Shown here one piece after another: positions 20,822 to 31,440 of a DNA stretch of 64,000 nt. The DNA is from Gyromitra esculenta (lineage: Eukaryota; Ascomycota; Pezizomycetes; Pezizales; Discinaceae). The notes below the pieces were generated by a model. That model ran no database searches. It saw only the letters and a list, made by a program, of their open reading frames with translations, and was not told where the DNA came from. The stretch is taken from assembly GCA_038503075.1 (NCBI GenBank), contig JBCAML010000003.1, forward strand, positions 1,612,001 to 1,676,000, in the 5' to 3' direction. Each line of letters begins with the position of its first letter. Position 1 is the stretch's first letter. The position numbers and the translations under genes were made by a program.

Positions 20822-22411
20822 ATGAGCAACCTCTTTACTTTAGCAGTCGATTCTGCGAGCGCCCTAGAGACGAAATACGTTGCTTTTCTTGCTATCCTCC
20901 TGCCAGCTTTACTCTTGTTGAACTGGCTTTATGGTGAATATAATTCACACGTAAACGTGCCTACGGTAGGCACTCCTCCAGGCATTTTCGGTCGATGGAG
21001 AGCGCCATTTGTATTTAGGACAAGGTCTCAACAAATCATCAACGAAGGAATGACGAAGTACGGGGATTCTGGCAAACCATTCAAAATTCGTGTCCCTGGT
21101 AGATGGCTGGTTTTGTTCACCGATCCAGCCGTGGTGAATGAGTTGAAGGCTCAATCCACAACCGTTATGTCCTTTCGCGTGGCCTCCGATGTAATTTTAT
21201 GTTCCAAGCATTGTTTACACGATGGTATCGTGACGGGCGCATGGCATCTCGACATTGTACGGAAAAACCTCGCGGATAAGGTTGCCAGGGAGTTGCCCCA
21301 GATCGTCAACGAAGTACTCGCAGCATGGGAGGAAAACACCAACGTTGGAGACGAATGGACTGAGGTCAATCCGTGGGCAGCCATGATAAAAACTATTTCG
21401 AGAGCAACCAACCGTATTTTCCTCGGGCTTCCGCTGTGCCGTAACGATGAACTTCTCGAAAACATCATGAAATTCTCAGAGAATGTGGTATCAACTGGGA
21501 ATTTGATGAGTATGGTGCCAAGTATATTCCAGGCATTTACTGTCAAGTATCTACTTCCTAACGAGAGAATACTCGCTATTGTTACAAAGCACCTTGGCCC
21601 AGTCTTCGAAGAGCGCAGGCGACAGCTGAAAGATCAGAAATTTGACACCGGAAAAGCACCTGACGATGCGATCCAATGGCTTCTCGAAGCCTATCCCCCC
21701 GATACACCAATCCGTACCTTGATTTTGAGTCTCCTTTTCCTCGAGACTACTGCTATACATACCTCGACTATCACGGTAGTTCAAATTCTCTACGACCTTG
21801 CAGCAAATCCTCAATACCAAGCACCACTCAAGGACGAAATCGAAGCTGAATTACGCGATGATCGAGGTTGGACAACACAAGCATTATCGGATATGAAGAA
21901 AGTCGACAGTGTCCTCCGTGAGAGCGCCCGATTAAACGGCGTCAATATTTTTACAATCCTTCGCCAAGTAGTAATCCCACACACTTTTGTTGACGGTACA
22001 CACGTCACCAAAGGCACCTGGGTCGCTGCACCGTCTGTCAGCATCCACCACTCGGAAAAGAATTACAAAAATCCTAATGTCTTTGATGGATTTCGCTTTT
22101 ACGAGATGAGGAAGGCTGCAGGAAATACTCAAAAATTCCAGAACGTCAGTACGTCGATCAATTTTCTCCCATTCGGTGATGGGATTTACGCATGCCCAGG
22201 ACGATTCTTTGCGACGTATGAGATAAAGATCATTGTAGCTAGTTTGGTTTATAGATATGAATTTAAGCTTGGGGATGGTGTAAAAAGGCCGGTGAATATC
22301 TTTGATGGCATTGCGAGCTTCCCGGATGCACGTGTTGGGATTCTGTTTCGAAAGAGAAAGGATACAAAGGATTCAGTACTTAAGTTTTTCTCTGACAAAT
22401 CTCAATTCTGA
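20822..22411 (+). CDS. Cytochrome P450 monooxygenase, membrane-anchored, intronless
   Basis: Single exon of 529 residues, normal P450 size. Residues 20-40 form the N-terminal membrane anchor (VAFLAILLPALLLLNWLYG) that holds microsomal P450s on the ER. The I-helix region reads LETTAIHTST, the form common in fungal P450s. The K-helix ExxR is ESAR (Glu about 367, Arg about 370). The haem loop is FGDGIYACPGRFF with the axial Cys near residue 458; the usual basic or aromatic residues before Cys are replaced by Ile-Tyr-Ala. The pattern resembles fungal P450s of terpenoid or other secondary metabolism, but no substrate can be given. No biosynthetic core gene lies within 20 kb on either side, so it looks solitary. 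Lack of introns among intron-containing neighbours is notable. Confidence 0.92.
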   Translation: MSNLFTLAVDSASALETKYVAFLAILLPALLLLNWLYGEYNSHVNVPTVGTPPGIFGRWRAPFVFRTRSQQIINEGMTKYGDSGKPFKIRVPGRWLVLFTDPAVVNELKAQSTTVMSFRVASDVILCSKHCLHDGIVTGAWHLDIVRKNLADKVARELPQIVNEVLAAWEENTNVGDEWTEVNPWAAMIKTISRATNRIFLGLPLCRNDELLENIMKFSENVVSTGNLMSMVPSIFQAFTVKYLLPNERILAIVTKHLGPVFEERRRQLKDQKFDTGKAPDDAIQWLLEAYPPDTPIRTLILSLLFLETTAIHTSTITVVQILYDLAANPQYQAPLKDEIEAELRDDRGWTTQALSDMKKVDSVLRESARLNGVNIFTILRQVVIPHTFVDGTHVTKGTWVAAPSVSIHHSEKNYKNPNVFDGFRFYEMRKAAGNTQKFQNVSTSINFLPFGDGIYACPGRFFATYEIKIIVASLVYRYEFKLGDGVKRPVNIFDGIASFPDARVGILFRKRKDTKDSVLKFFSDKSQF

Positions 22412-22690
22412 GAGCGAAGTTTGTTTTTGTTTTTTTTCGTTCTTTACTTACTTATGGCGAAGGATGATCCTTATGTGTACTCGTATATTCTCATGACGTT
22501 TTGAAAATGAGCTAGGTCCGCATATCGTACAAACTGCCCCAAACCTACGTATTTTATATAGGATGCAGAGGGAGCCCATTTTGGGAATGTCATGATAATA
22601 CGAGCAGTCATTGGGAGATAAGTTATGGCGATCAATAGGTTCGAGTGTAGATATTTTCTTTTGGTGTCCCGTCAGTTGAGGATGTAAAGC

Positions 22691-22811
22691 CTGTCTTCCA
22701 GGACAAGAACCCGGAAACAGGGGTGAGACTTTAATGCCAATCGGGCATGGTTGCATAGAATACAAAGCCACACGCCCACGTTTCCGGATTCTTTCCCCGG
22801 AAGACAAGTAT
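22691..22811. mobile_element. Hairpin MITE (family 1, copy B, decayed left end)
   Basis: Inverted arms GTCTTCCAGGACAAGAACCC and, on the right, GGATTCTTTCCCCGGAAGAC, with inner CCGGAAACAGG and CGTTTCCGG. The right end CAAG is followed by TA; the left flank has lost it. The interior holds ATGCCAATCGGGCATGG and TACAAAGCCACAC, which match copies D and E in inverted orientation. Confidence 0.75.
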
Positions 22812-22902
22812 GAGTTTTGCTTTTTTTTTTTTGCTATATTTCGTAATTCCATTTCATTGAAAGTATGTGTAGCTGTCACAAATATGTTGGCCAAATTGAC
22901 TG

Positions 22903-23184
22903 TACAGTTGTGTCCAACATGTTCTTGCGGTTTTTGAGGTACCGATGCAATGAGGTGTCATGAACCCCCGCTTCCCATACAAAAGAACACCCCCGACTCC
23001 ACTAGGTATGCCTCCCACAACTAAAGCTAAATCACATCGGTATGATAAGAGATGTACTACCACCGCACTAAGTGACAATGGCAATACTAGTAAATGTTTT
23101 CATCACTCGTTCAAGTTGGGGTTCATGACACCTTGTTGCATCGGTACCTCAAAAACCGCAAGAACTTGTTAGACACAACTGTAC
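22903..23184. mobile_element. TA-flanked MITE with about 65-bp inverted repeats (family 2)
   Basis: Terminal inverted repeats of about 65 bases begin CAGTTGTGTC at both ends and are directly flanked by TA. They continue through TTCTTGCGGTTTTTGAGG and GATGCAA to TCATGAACCCC. The interior of about 150 bases is non-coding. The CAGT terminus and TA target duplication point to a non-autonomous Tc1/mariner element. Arm identity is about 93 percent by eye, so the copy is fairly young. Confidence 0.85.
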
Positions 23185-25126
23185 ATATTTGCGTCTGTAC
23201 TTGAAGTAATATTCCAGTTACTAACTGCAGGAGAGAAAGTCACCCACAATTATTACAGCGTGTTCTCACTACATGTAGGAGGTAATTCGGATCCATGAAC
23301 CAAGACGCTGGGATTTGAGTACTCCCAGGTATATGTATATTTAATACTGGATCTAGGCAGACACACCTCAAATTAGCATCGCCAGAACGATACTGTACTA
23401 GGACAAAGGTTTTCGTAAATGGGGTGTTTTACACCGAAAGGAGCAAATTTGACTAGGTCAAAAACATAATCCACAGTGTGCGAAGAGAAATAAGATTTAA
23501 TAAGAATTTTGAAAAATACTTCAGTAGTATCCTGCAAAATTATCGTGGTATTTTTTGGATTTTGTAAGGTTGATTTTGTGAAACCCATACAAAATTGTGC
23601 ATAGCAACTAGTTTAGCAACAAAATATTTTCTGGCAGTCAAATGATTTACTATCTCCTTCTGAAGTTTCCAAGGGATAATTTTTGTATACTTAGGTTTTT
23701 TTTAAGACCTCCATCGCGATCAGTTTAATTAATTGAAGTTTGGATGTTGTGGGTGTGGTGGAGTAAGGCCACTTTTGGTGTGAAACCGTCGTCGATTACG
23801 AAAACTTTTGTAAAGTCACTGTACGTATAATGCTAAGCGACTGCCTAGTCCTAGCATGGGGGCGCGTCTGTCAGAAACAAGTTTTATACCACAACCGCAT
23901 TCCACAACTTGGGCTAGGGAAAATATGCAAGCGAGGGTGTTCGTCTATTAGGTAGTTATACAGGATACGAGTTAGATCTCACAATCGCCTGATTACGTTA
24001 AACTTTAGCGCCTAATATTCTTCCTCTTAAGGCGGGTTGCAGTTAGCACTCGTGCATGTACACGCCTACTCTAGAGCAGGTCCCCCGCACTACTTGGACC
24101 TCAGATTTATCGAACATGTGCAGCCCCCCTCTTAAAATTTACCAGAGAGCAAGTTACTCCACTCATCACTTGAGCTTCCAAAATCATCAAGTATGTTAGT
24201 AAAACTTACGACAGTATGGTACTAGAGCTATATATATGCTAGGTAAGGCCTGGCACTTTGTTTTCTGAACAAATCGCATTCCACATTGCCGCATTCCGAA
24301 AATGAGCTCCCTGGGCTCCCACGCATCTTGGTAAACTATCTCTAATAATAACCCCCATGTGTTTCTTATCTCTGTGGTAGTGAACATAACCTGAAGGAGC
24401 GGGGGCCTTCGTTTGGACAGCCGCCGAGTGATAGACCAATGGTAAACGGAGGCCATGGGTCTAGGGATACACCTAAGGTATGTACTCACTAAAAGTAGTA
24501 TAGGGTCTTGGCTTATCGCATAGCTATGGCAGCTACAACCGGCAACATAAGAGGGCGAAATTTTTTTGATTTATGGTACCAAAATTTATCGGTAGATATA
24601 TACGTGGCAACCTCATCGTGCGAATTTGCTCGCTGATTGCAAGGAAGAATATAACCTAAAGTACTTAAACGAAGCCGGATCGAATAAAACAATACCAAGG
24701 AATATATACCGAAAAAAAAGTGTGATCGAGACAGGATTCGAATTTGTGTGGGTTGATTAGCTTTTACACCGATCAGATTATTTCAACACGCCCTAGTAGA
24801 TATATATGACTTTTAGCAGGCCTAGATTAACCGGCTAACTAGCGGGCACTCAACGCCCGAACCTAAGCCACATCCCTTAACGACGGCTGAGGCAAAGGAT
24901 AAGTGACGAACTATGGCGGCAAAGGATCACGTATTATGAATACAATCGTTATTTCCTTTCTGCTTCCGAAACAAGCCCTTCTACATATGCCTCGAGTGAT
25001 ATTCCGTGTTTTTATTCAGTACATATTATAGAGATTCCTTAACTGGTCCAGGAGTCCTGTTCGACAACCATAATCCCCGCACGAAAAGTTTGCTTCCACG
25101 CTGGTAAACATTTAACCTCAAACTAT

Positions 25127-26137
25127 TTATAAAGTACTCTTAATCACTTCCTCCAAGCCCTTTGCGTCCAACTGCTGGATCCCTAATAGCTCATTACTCA
25201 ACTTCCTAAATTCATTCCCATAACCCTCCGCATAGCAACACCTGTAGATTAAATTATAAATTGTTGGTATACCACCTTTCGCGAGCTTTTCATTGGTAAT
25301 CTTCTCCAATTCCATAGTACTCGCCTCCTGAATCTCCTACTTCGTATCGGTGAACCTCTCATACAATGCTAGAAGCTCGTTTTGAGTCGTAGAGGTGGAT
25401 TGAACGTATAAATACTTGTTCTCCATCTCTTTTGGGTGAGTAAGCACACCAACGACAGCCGTGCCGAGAACCGCTGAGAGGGAGCTCGAGGTACTAAAAC
25501 GAACGTTACCATCGTCGTAGAGGGTAACCTTCTTTTCTGGAATGTCAAAGCCGAAGATACTAGATTTGAGGCCTACCCGAGACTAATTTTAACAGGGTGG
25601 AAATGTGGGAGAACAGAAGCGGAACAGGTTTAGGGGAAACATGCTCAAATTCAAGACAGCTCTATTGGCAATCCCAGTCCAGGTTATCTTCCCTTCTGCC
25701 GCTTTCTTCACAAGATATTCCCTTATCACAATCTTTCCCTGAAATACCGCTAGCTTGCTAGATTTCCCTTGGCTATCTGCCCTAAATTCGGTGGGGATGA
25801 ACTGCTTCATGCCGGCTTTAATTGCGGCATCGATGAGAATATGTTGGTCCAGCGCATTGTCCCTGGCGATAGTAGACACTACTGCATCTTGGCCGGCGAA
25901 TGCGGCGGCGGCGAAGGATTCGAGGGAAGTGTAATCAGCCGTGATGATATTTGTGTCTGGGGGCGGTTTGATTTTCGGCGTTGACACTCCACGAGTGAGA
26001 ACCGAAACGCTAAATTGCGGATTTGGTTGAATGCTCTTGAGAACAGAAGCGCCTGTATTACCTAGGCCTGTTGCCTGCGCGGAACCGAGATATTAGAGAC
26101 AATTTCAATTGAGTGATAAAACCCACAAGTCCGATGC
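25127..26137 (-). pseudogene. NmrA/isoflavone-reductase-like pseudogene
   Basis: Minus-strand decayed paralogue of the gene at 28.5 kb. The Rossmann motif ATGLGNTG starts at 26074 after an AG acceptor. The core (ADYTSLESFAAAAFAGQDAV, GMKQFIPTEFRADS, AAEGKITWTG) follows, then a second exon (FGFDIPEKKVTLYDDG) and the C-terminal GLEEVIKSTL. Damage seen: the first-exon region (26122-26137) has no ATG in a matching position and its donor is lost; the second donor is GC rather than GT; and a TAG at 25336-25338 replaces the Trp of the paralogue's VKWEI block. The stop is a C-to-T change at CpA on the plus strand, as RIP makes. The intact relative is about 50 percent identical by eye, so this is an old duplication or a related gene that later died. 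Confidence 0.75.
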
Positions 26138-28537
26138 GTAGGAAAGGGTCTCTTGTCAGCGAAGGAAAAATTCTTGATGTTTTCCAGCTCCGCGTCAAAG
26201 GGCAGTTTCCGGTCCAACCACTATCTGACGTACTGATCTGATACAAGCAAATTCTCGCGTATCTCTCTAAACCCTAGGGCATGGATATGTCTACCTCCAG
26301 AATGCGGTTTCTGGCACTGGAATACGGGGTGGCGTAGGACCATTTTTGACTCAGCGGCCACTTTAGCAAAAACAAGAGGTGAGAAAAAGAAATTTCGCAA
26401 TAGTTTCCTTTTGATTGATCACAATTAGCAATGGTTAGGGTTCTGACTACTTGTTGTATATTGTTTATTTGTTATTTATTTATTCAATAGGTAGTTATAT
26501 TTTGCCCAACCAATCAGTCATATACTTATGTGATCGTGTGCTTAATATTATATATGTATATATAGTCGGTACTGATCACTGGACAAAACTCAGTACTTAA
26601 CAAGAAAGTCTAGGGGACTAAGAATTAGAACTCTCTACCATTTGTTAATAGCTAGTGGTAGGATGTCGATACCATGGTGCAGTCGCTACGTCGTGCCATC
26701 TGAGAACTATTCACGAAATGTCCAGCTTCGTCCAGCAGCAGGAGTGACTATAGTTAAATCGTCCCACGAATCTTTCTCCTAACCAATTAACGCGATTGTC
26801 AGATCATAGATATCGTTTGTTCATTTCCGTTGGCAACAGCAGTTCGCTACTGTGATTTGAATGATAGCTGTAAGAGTTTAATCTATCATGGGGTAGAACT
26901 TAGTACTCCTCTAGTAAATACGCATACATACATACCTTATCAGAAATTTAAGCGATAGACACAGAGGCTGTAGCCCTAAAAGCTTAACCAAAGATGGTAC
27001 CGAATCCACAGAAAACGAGTGCTTGCAAGTCAAGTTAACACCCATGGAGAAGCGAAGAACTCCAAGGCGAGCCCTGCCCGAAGCCCGAAATCCACAAAAG
27101 TGTTCTGTATACTGCTAAGTCAGATAAGTACTCAAACTCTTGAAAGGAAATCTGAGGCCCCGATATGAGAATTTCAGCGTGTGTACCTCAATCTAAACAC
27201 ATTATTCTGCTCAAATATTCGTACGTCTTCGGGGTTACGAAGCATTATCCCGATAGGGCTTGGGGTTATATTCACTCCAAGTGTTGACCGAGAACTTTCC
27301 GCATCGTGGATTCTCGGCCGATAGAGATGTCGAGATAATCGAGATTGATAACGGTGGGTCGTGTTTGTGCGATGTTGATTATGAAGCACCCTGGTCGTCG
27401 GCACAACTCTATTTCGTCCCGTGCGCTTGCAATTGACGCTGAGCAATCAACTGAAATCGTATTCCTAATTGGTTATGAAACAACTAGAACGTGATAACTA
27501 TTGATAGTCCCAGTTATTAGTGCAGGAGACTGGTGGCTATCAAGCAAAACAATAAACCCGCTGTGTCGAATTGGGGCTGAATCACGGTGGATATGAGGGG
27601 TTTTCACGTTCACCGCGATTCTCTAGATAGCGCGCAGCGAGGCTTCAGGGCTGGACTGTGCGAATTGTTCAGTGCATGTCCCTAAGAAAGAATAAAGCAC
27701 TCTGGACCATCCTAATGAAAAGTTAAACGGTAGTAAAGAGACCTGTTATCCTATAGCTATAGCCCAGTGGCTAGATTCACGGGTATATTCTGTAGTAGCC
27801 AAATAATACCTAAAAATGGACGATGCAATCAATTAACAGTATTGGTGCATGATGAATAGATTAGCTATTCCCATTTTGAGTTAAATTGACATTACCAATC
27901 GCACAGTCCTAACACTTACTTCAATGAGTAAACAATCCGAATTGGATTTCTCAGCAAAATAGCACAGCCACGCGATCTCATGCGACTCTAAAACAGCTGC
28001 GACGCGTGCACCACGGCCCTAATTGAAATGCTTCGATTTATGCCAGGGGCTTTACTGACTTGAGATTTGTAGGGAATAGCAAATCCTATAACTCTACGGC
28101 TTAGCTGAAGTTTTACCCTTGTTTCTACCGACGGCGTATCTTTCTTCCAGAATCGGTGATATTCGTATTTATCGCCTTTTAGAGCTTTTAGCGGGCCCGC
28201 GTATTATGAATTATTTGTCAGGGAGAAGGGCGGGGAGGGCGATGGCGCAGGCAGATGTACCAGTTGTGCCATTATCATTACCAAGGATGGTAACGGTGGT
28301 CCGAAATCGCGATATCGCTTTCGTAATGATGGTGATTATTGACGTTTATTTGGTGCGACGGCGCATTGATGGTGTTCACAGAATCATTGGCATATTTTCA
28401 GGGTTAGGGTTTTTACAAGTCTATATCACCTCGAGCTTTACCCCTCCATTCTCTCCCCGCCATCAACATCCACATCTCGCAAACCTTAGAGCTTATACTT
28501 CAAACTTCCAACAAGAATCATCTAAAATAAACAAACA
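26138..28537. other. Gene-poor spacer between the two NmrA-like copies
   Basis: About 2.4 kb. A telomere-like GGTTAGGGTTCTG lies at 26433-26445 and TCAGGGTTAGGGTTTTT at 28398-28414. Two moderately GC-richer patches (27.17-27.48 and 28.12-28.43 kb) have open frames but no recognised family. The second directly precedes the intact gene and is probably its upstream region. Confidence 0.45.
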
Positions 28538-29593
28538 ATGTCTGCCCTCACAAACATCATCCTCGTCGGTGTAGGTCACAACCTTTCTTTGCCTATCGTT
28601 TTCCCTCTCCTTCTCATTGATGTTTTCGAAAGCAATTGAAAAAATTCTAACACTTTATCTCTCCATCTAGGCCACTGGTAATCTTGGACCTTCCATCCTC
28701 AAAGCCATTCGGGCCAACCCCAACTACAATGTCTCCATCTTGAGTCGTGAGGGTTCGCCAACCGTTTACAATCCTCCTCGGGGCATCCAGGTTTTGGCTG
28801 CCGACTACTCGTCCAAGGAGTCTCTCGTCGAGGCTCTCTCAGGTCAAGACGCAGTCATCTCAGTTGTTGGGTTTCGATGGATTTCAGACCAGACCAGACT
28901 CATTGATGCGGCTATCGAGGCCGGTGTCAAGAGATTTATCCCTAGTGAATTTGGATCAGATACTCTTAACGAAAATACCGCCAAGCTTGCTTTTTTCAAG
29001 CCCAAGATTGCCATTGTGAACTACCTGAAGGAGAAGGCTGCTGAGGGGAAGATCACCTGGACTGCACTTGGAACTGGACCATTCTTTGATTGGGGTATGT
29101 CTTTTTATTCTCCCTGCTAGCTTCCCGTACGTCCTACTAACCGTATCACTTTATAGGTCTCAAAGTTGGTTTTATCGGATTCGACATTGCCAATAAGAAA
29201 GCCACCATCTACGACGGTGGCTCAAGTACCTTCAGCGTTACCACCCTCGCTGACATCGGTCGTGCAATCGATGGTATTCTCACCTACCCCGAGGAAACCG
29301 AGAACAAATTCGTCTTTGTCCACTCCGCGGCTATTACGCAAAACCAAATCCTTGCCAAATACGAGAGGCTCACTGGTGTTAAGTGGGAAATTGAGGAGAA
29401 AGATACCACTGAGATCGTGAAATCAGTCAATGCAGAGCTTGCGCAGGGCGAATATTCTAGGATCCATCACTTGATCTTCAGGATCTTTTCGGATGGGCAT
29501 GGTTCTCACTTCAAGAGTACTAGCAACGAGTTGTTCGAGATTCCAGTCTTAGATGATGCGGGTGTTGAGGAGGTTGTTAAGAGCACCTTGTAG
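28538..29593 (+). CDS. NmrA-like / isoflavone-reductase-like NAD(P)-binding protein
   Basis: Three exons (28538-28570, 28671-29094, 29157-29593) give 297 residues, typical of the NmrA/PCBER-like atypical short-chain reductases. The first splice reconstitutes the dinucleotide motif NIILVGATGNLGPSIL. Further family blocks are the ADYSSKESLVEAL segment, GQDAVISVVG, the VKRFIPSEFGSD block (residues 90-100) and AAEGKITWTALGTGPFFDWGLK. Fungal members act as aromatic-compound reductases or redox sensors that bind NAD(P); the substrate here is unknown. The protein is cytosolic, with no signal peptide. It is intact, unlike the inverted relative 2.4 kb upstream. Confidence 0.9.
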
Positions 29594-31440
29594 ATAAAGG
29601 AAGTAGTATGTAGATGCATCCCATGTAATACTATGCTGCTAGATATCTAAAATAAGATTGCTGGTTTAAACTCGAGCTTTTTCCTTTTTCGGTGTATTTG
29701 TTTTGTGATCTATAGCTATGTTCAGTATACAGATTATCTCGTCAACAATGCCAGCAATTACTAGTCGCTTACTTCTCCCGGTAGCTCTCCCCCTTTAGGA
29801 AATTAAATGTATTCATATATATCTCATGAATATATATATTATAATGCAAACCTTGGAAACGATAATGGTGGCAGTAAATTCCTACCTGACCCTAATTAAC
29901 CCTTGTGTCTTGATCATACAAGCCACTCGCTTCCCGTGACCATTCGAGGTTAGTAGGTTCCCTAATACGCGTCCCGATGTAACTTTCCAAGTTTGTGAGC
30001 CTTTAATTATTCAAGTATGCAGGAGCTACTTCGGGTGCCGGTCGAGCACTTGGTGGAACCTCTCTTATTGGTCAGATTGCTGCATGGAGGAGGACGCCAA
30101 ATTTACCCGCCAAGGGTAAGCAACCCTCCCGAATAATACAGATATCAATTATTTTCTATAGTTTAAGTCAGCCTTTGGCTTAATTTAATTTGATTTGAGG
30201 AAATCTCTTCGGCAAGGCACCAGCAGTTAAGGCCTTCTTATTGCCCTTATGGATGTCAAGCCCTTCAAACTTCCTCGAACCTCGGCCCTACCTATCGGTG
30301 GACAATAGTACTTGATACAGGAATCCCCCACTATCAGGTATCACTCGACATAAGCATTTCTCTGCAAGGTATGTAAATGTATCATATTTTGTTAGGTAGG
30401 TTTGTGCTGGAAAGTCGTCTATAAAGTCGTTTTTGCCCTTAATAATAACCGAGGGAAAGTCGTCGCCGCTCCTACTAAGAAATGTGTGAGAAAGTCGTTT
30501 TGAAGGTATATACATAGAATTATTGGAAATGCATCAGTAAATGCATACTTCGAGAAACTATAAACATTTACGGACGCCTTTACAGACACCTTTCCCGACG
30601 ACTCTACCAACCTTAAATAATAGAAAAGAATAGAAATCTAAAAGTATTTCTTGGGAGTTGAGCCTGAGCTGTCCAGCTTCCCAACCACCTACACTATCAA
30701 CTTGAATATATTACATAATATTAATAGACCCAATTTATATCAAAAAAGGTAGTAAAATATACATTTTTTGACACATTTACCAACAACTCTACCTACGACT
30801 TTCCATCCTTGGCGACTTTACAGATGACTTTACCTACGAATTTATAGTGGGAAATGCATAAAATTACACATTTCCACTGTATAGTCGTCTGTAAATGCAT
30901 CGTTTTGTGTCTTTTCCCGAGTTCTTTGTATGGGGAAACCGTAAAATAATGCATTTACACGCCTGGTAGAGATTACCAAGAAATACACCGTTTACTCATA
31001 ACAATGTTGGCAAAATACTGTTAGTTATAATTAGCTTTCGGATAGGTAGGTGGCTTGCGAATATCGCGTCCCACAGTCCAAAGATAAATAATAAATAACA
31101 TTAAACGAAACACCAATGCTAAACCCGCCAAGAAATAGAATCAAAAAGATAGCAATACATATGCATAGGATTTCTCAAGAAAAGTGGAAGTTAAAAACTG
31201 GCAACCATTGTTGGCTGAAGGTTTGAAAGAAATATTAAGATGAAAATGCTGGCCATGGGCCAAAAACAAAAACCGCTAATTACTTTAGTTATAACCAAAA
31301 CTACATTCATGTAAATTCAAAAAAGTCTAACAAAAAGAGAATTAGAAAAGCTACCCAAAAAAGAAAACTAGGCGAAATCACCAACAGGACAACCTAGAGG
31401 AAAAAACCGGACGAATGGCAAGGGACGGTGTGTCAAGGCT
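29594..31440. other. AT-rich region with inverted short-motif arrays
   Basis: A fragment around 30020-30110 reads GATSGAGRALGG then SLIGQIAAW in one frame, reminiscent of a short-chain-dehydrogenase glycine motif, but it is too short to call. From 30.4 to 30.9 kb there are repeated AAAGTCGT motifs in opposite orientations (separate entry). The remainder up to 31.4 kb is very A-rich on the plus strand. Confidence 0.45.
30405..30905. repeat. Inverted clusters of a degenerate AAAGTCGT motif
   Basis: On the plus strand AAAGTCGT occurs at 30411, 30423, 30456 and 30491. On the minus strand the same motif family appears as CGACTTT or GACTTTAC at about 30595, 30796, 30813 and 30825, with degenerate CTTTACNGAC spacers around 30568-30612. 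ATGCATTTAC-like pieces recur at 30528-30545 and 30890-30900. Two opposed clusters within about 500 bases look like subterminal motif arrays of a DNA transposon remnant. Confidence 0.45.

Larger units (their letters stand above)
22412..25126. other. Gene-poor AT-rich region with MITEs
   Basis: Contains a family 1 hairpin copy (22.69-22.81 kb) and a 285-bp TA-flanked MITE (22.90-23.19 kb). The rest is AT-rich sequence with only short frames. No gene is supported between 23.2 and 25.1 kb. Confidence 0.55.

Noticed and set aside
22448..23172. Several ORFs of 67-148 residues on both strands
   Set aside because: They overlap the two MITEs and repeat the same peptide in both arms; no coding character.
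24720..24800. tRNA-like B box (ATTCGAATCC on the minus strand)
   Set aside because: No A box, no acceptor pairing and no cloverleaf; a single 10-base match is not enough.
27174..27480. Minus-strand frames ending in LGQHLE or FRLRYTR
   Set aside because: They looked briefly like an FAD-enzyme or orphan gene piece, but no motif could be confirmed and start and splice sites are missing.
30010..30115. GATSGAGRALGG short-chain-dehydrogenase-like motif
   Set aside because: Only about 30 residues long, with no downstream YxxxK or other block; probably chance or a tiny relic.
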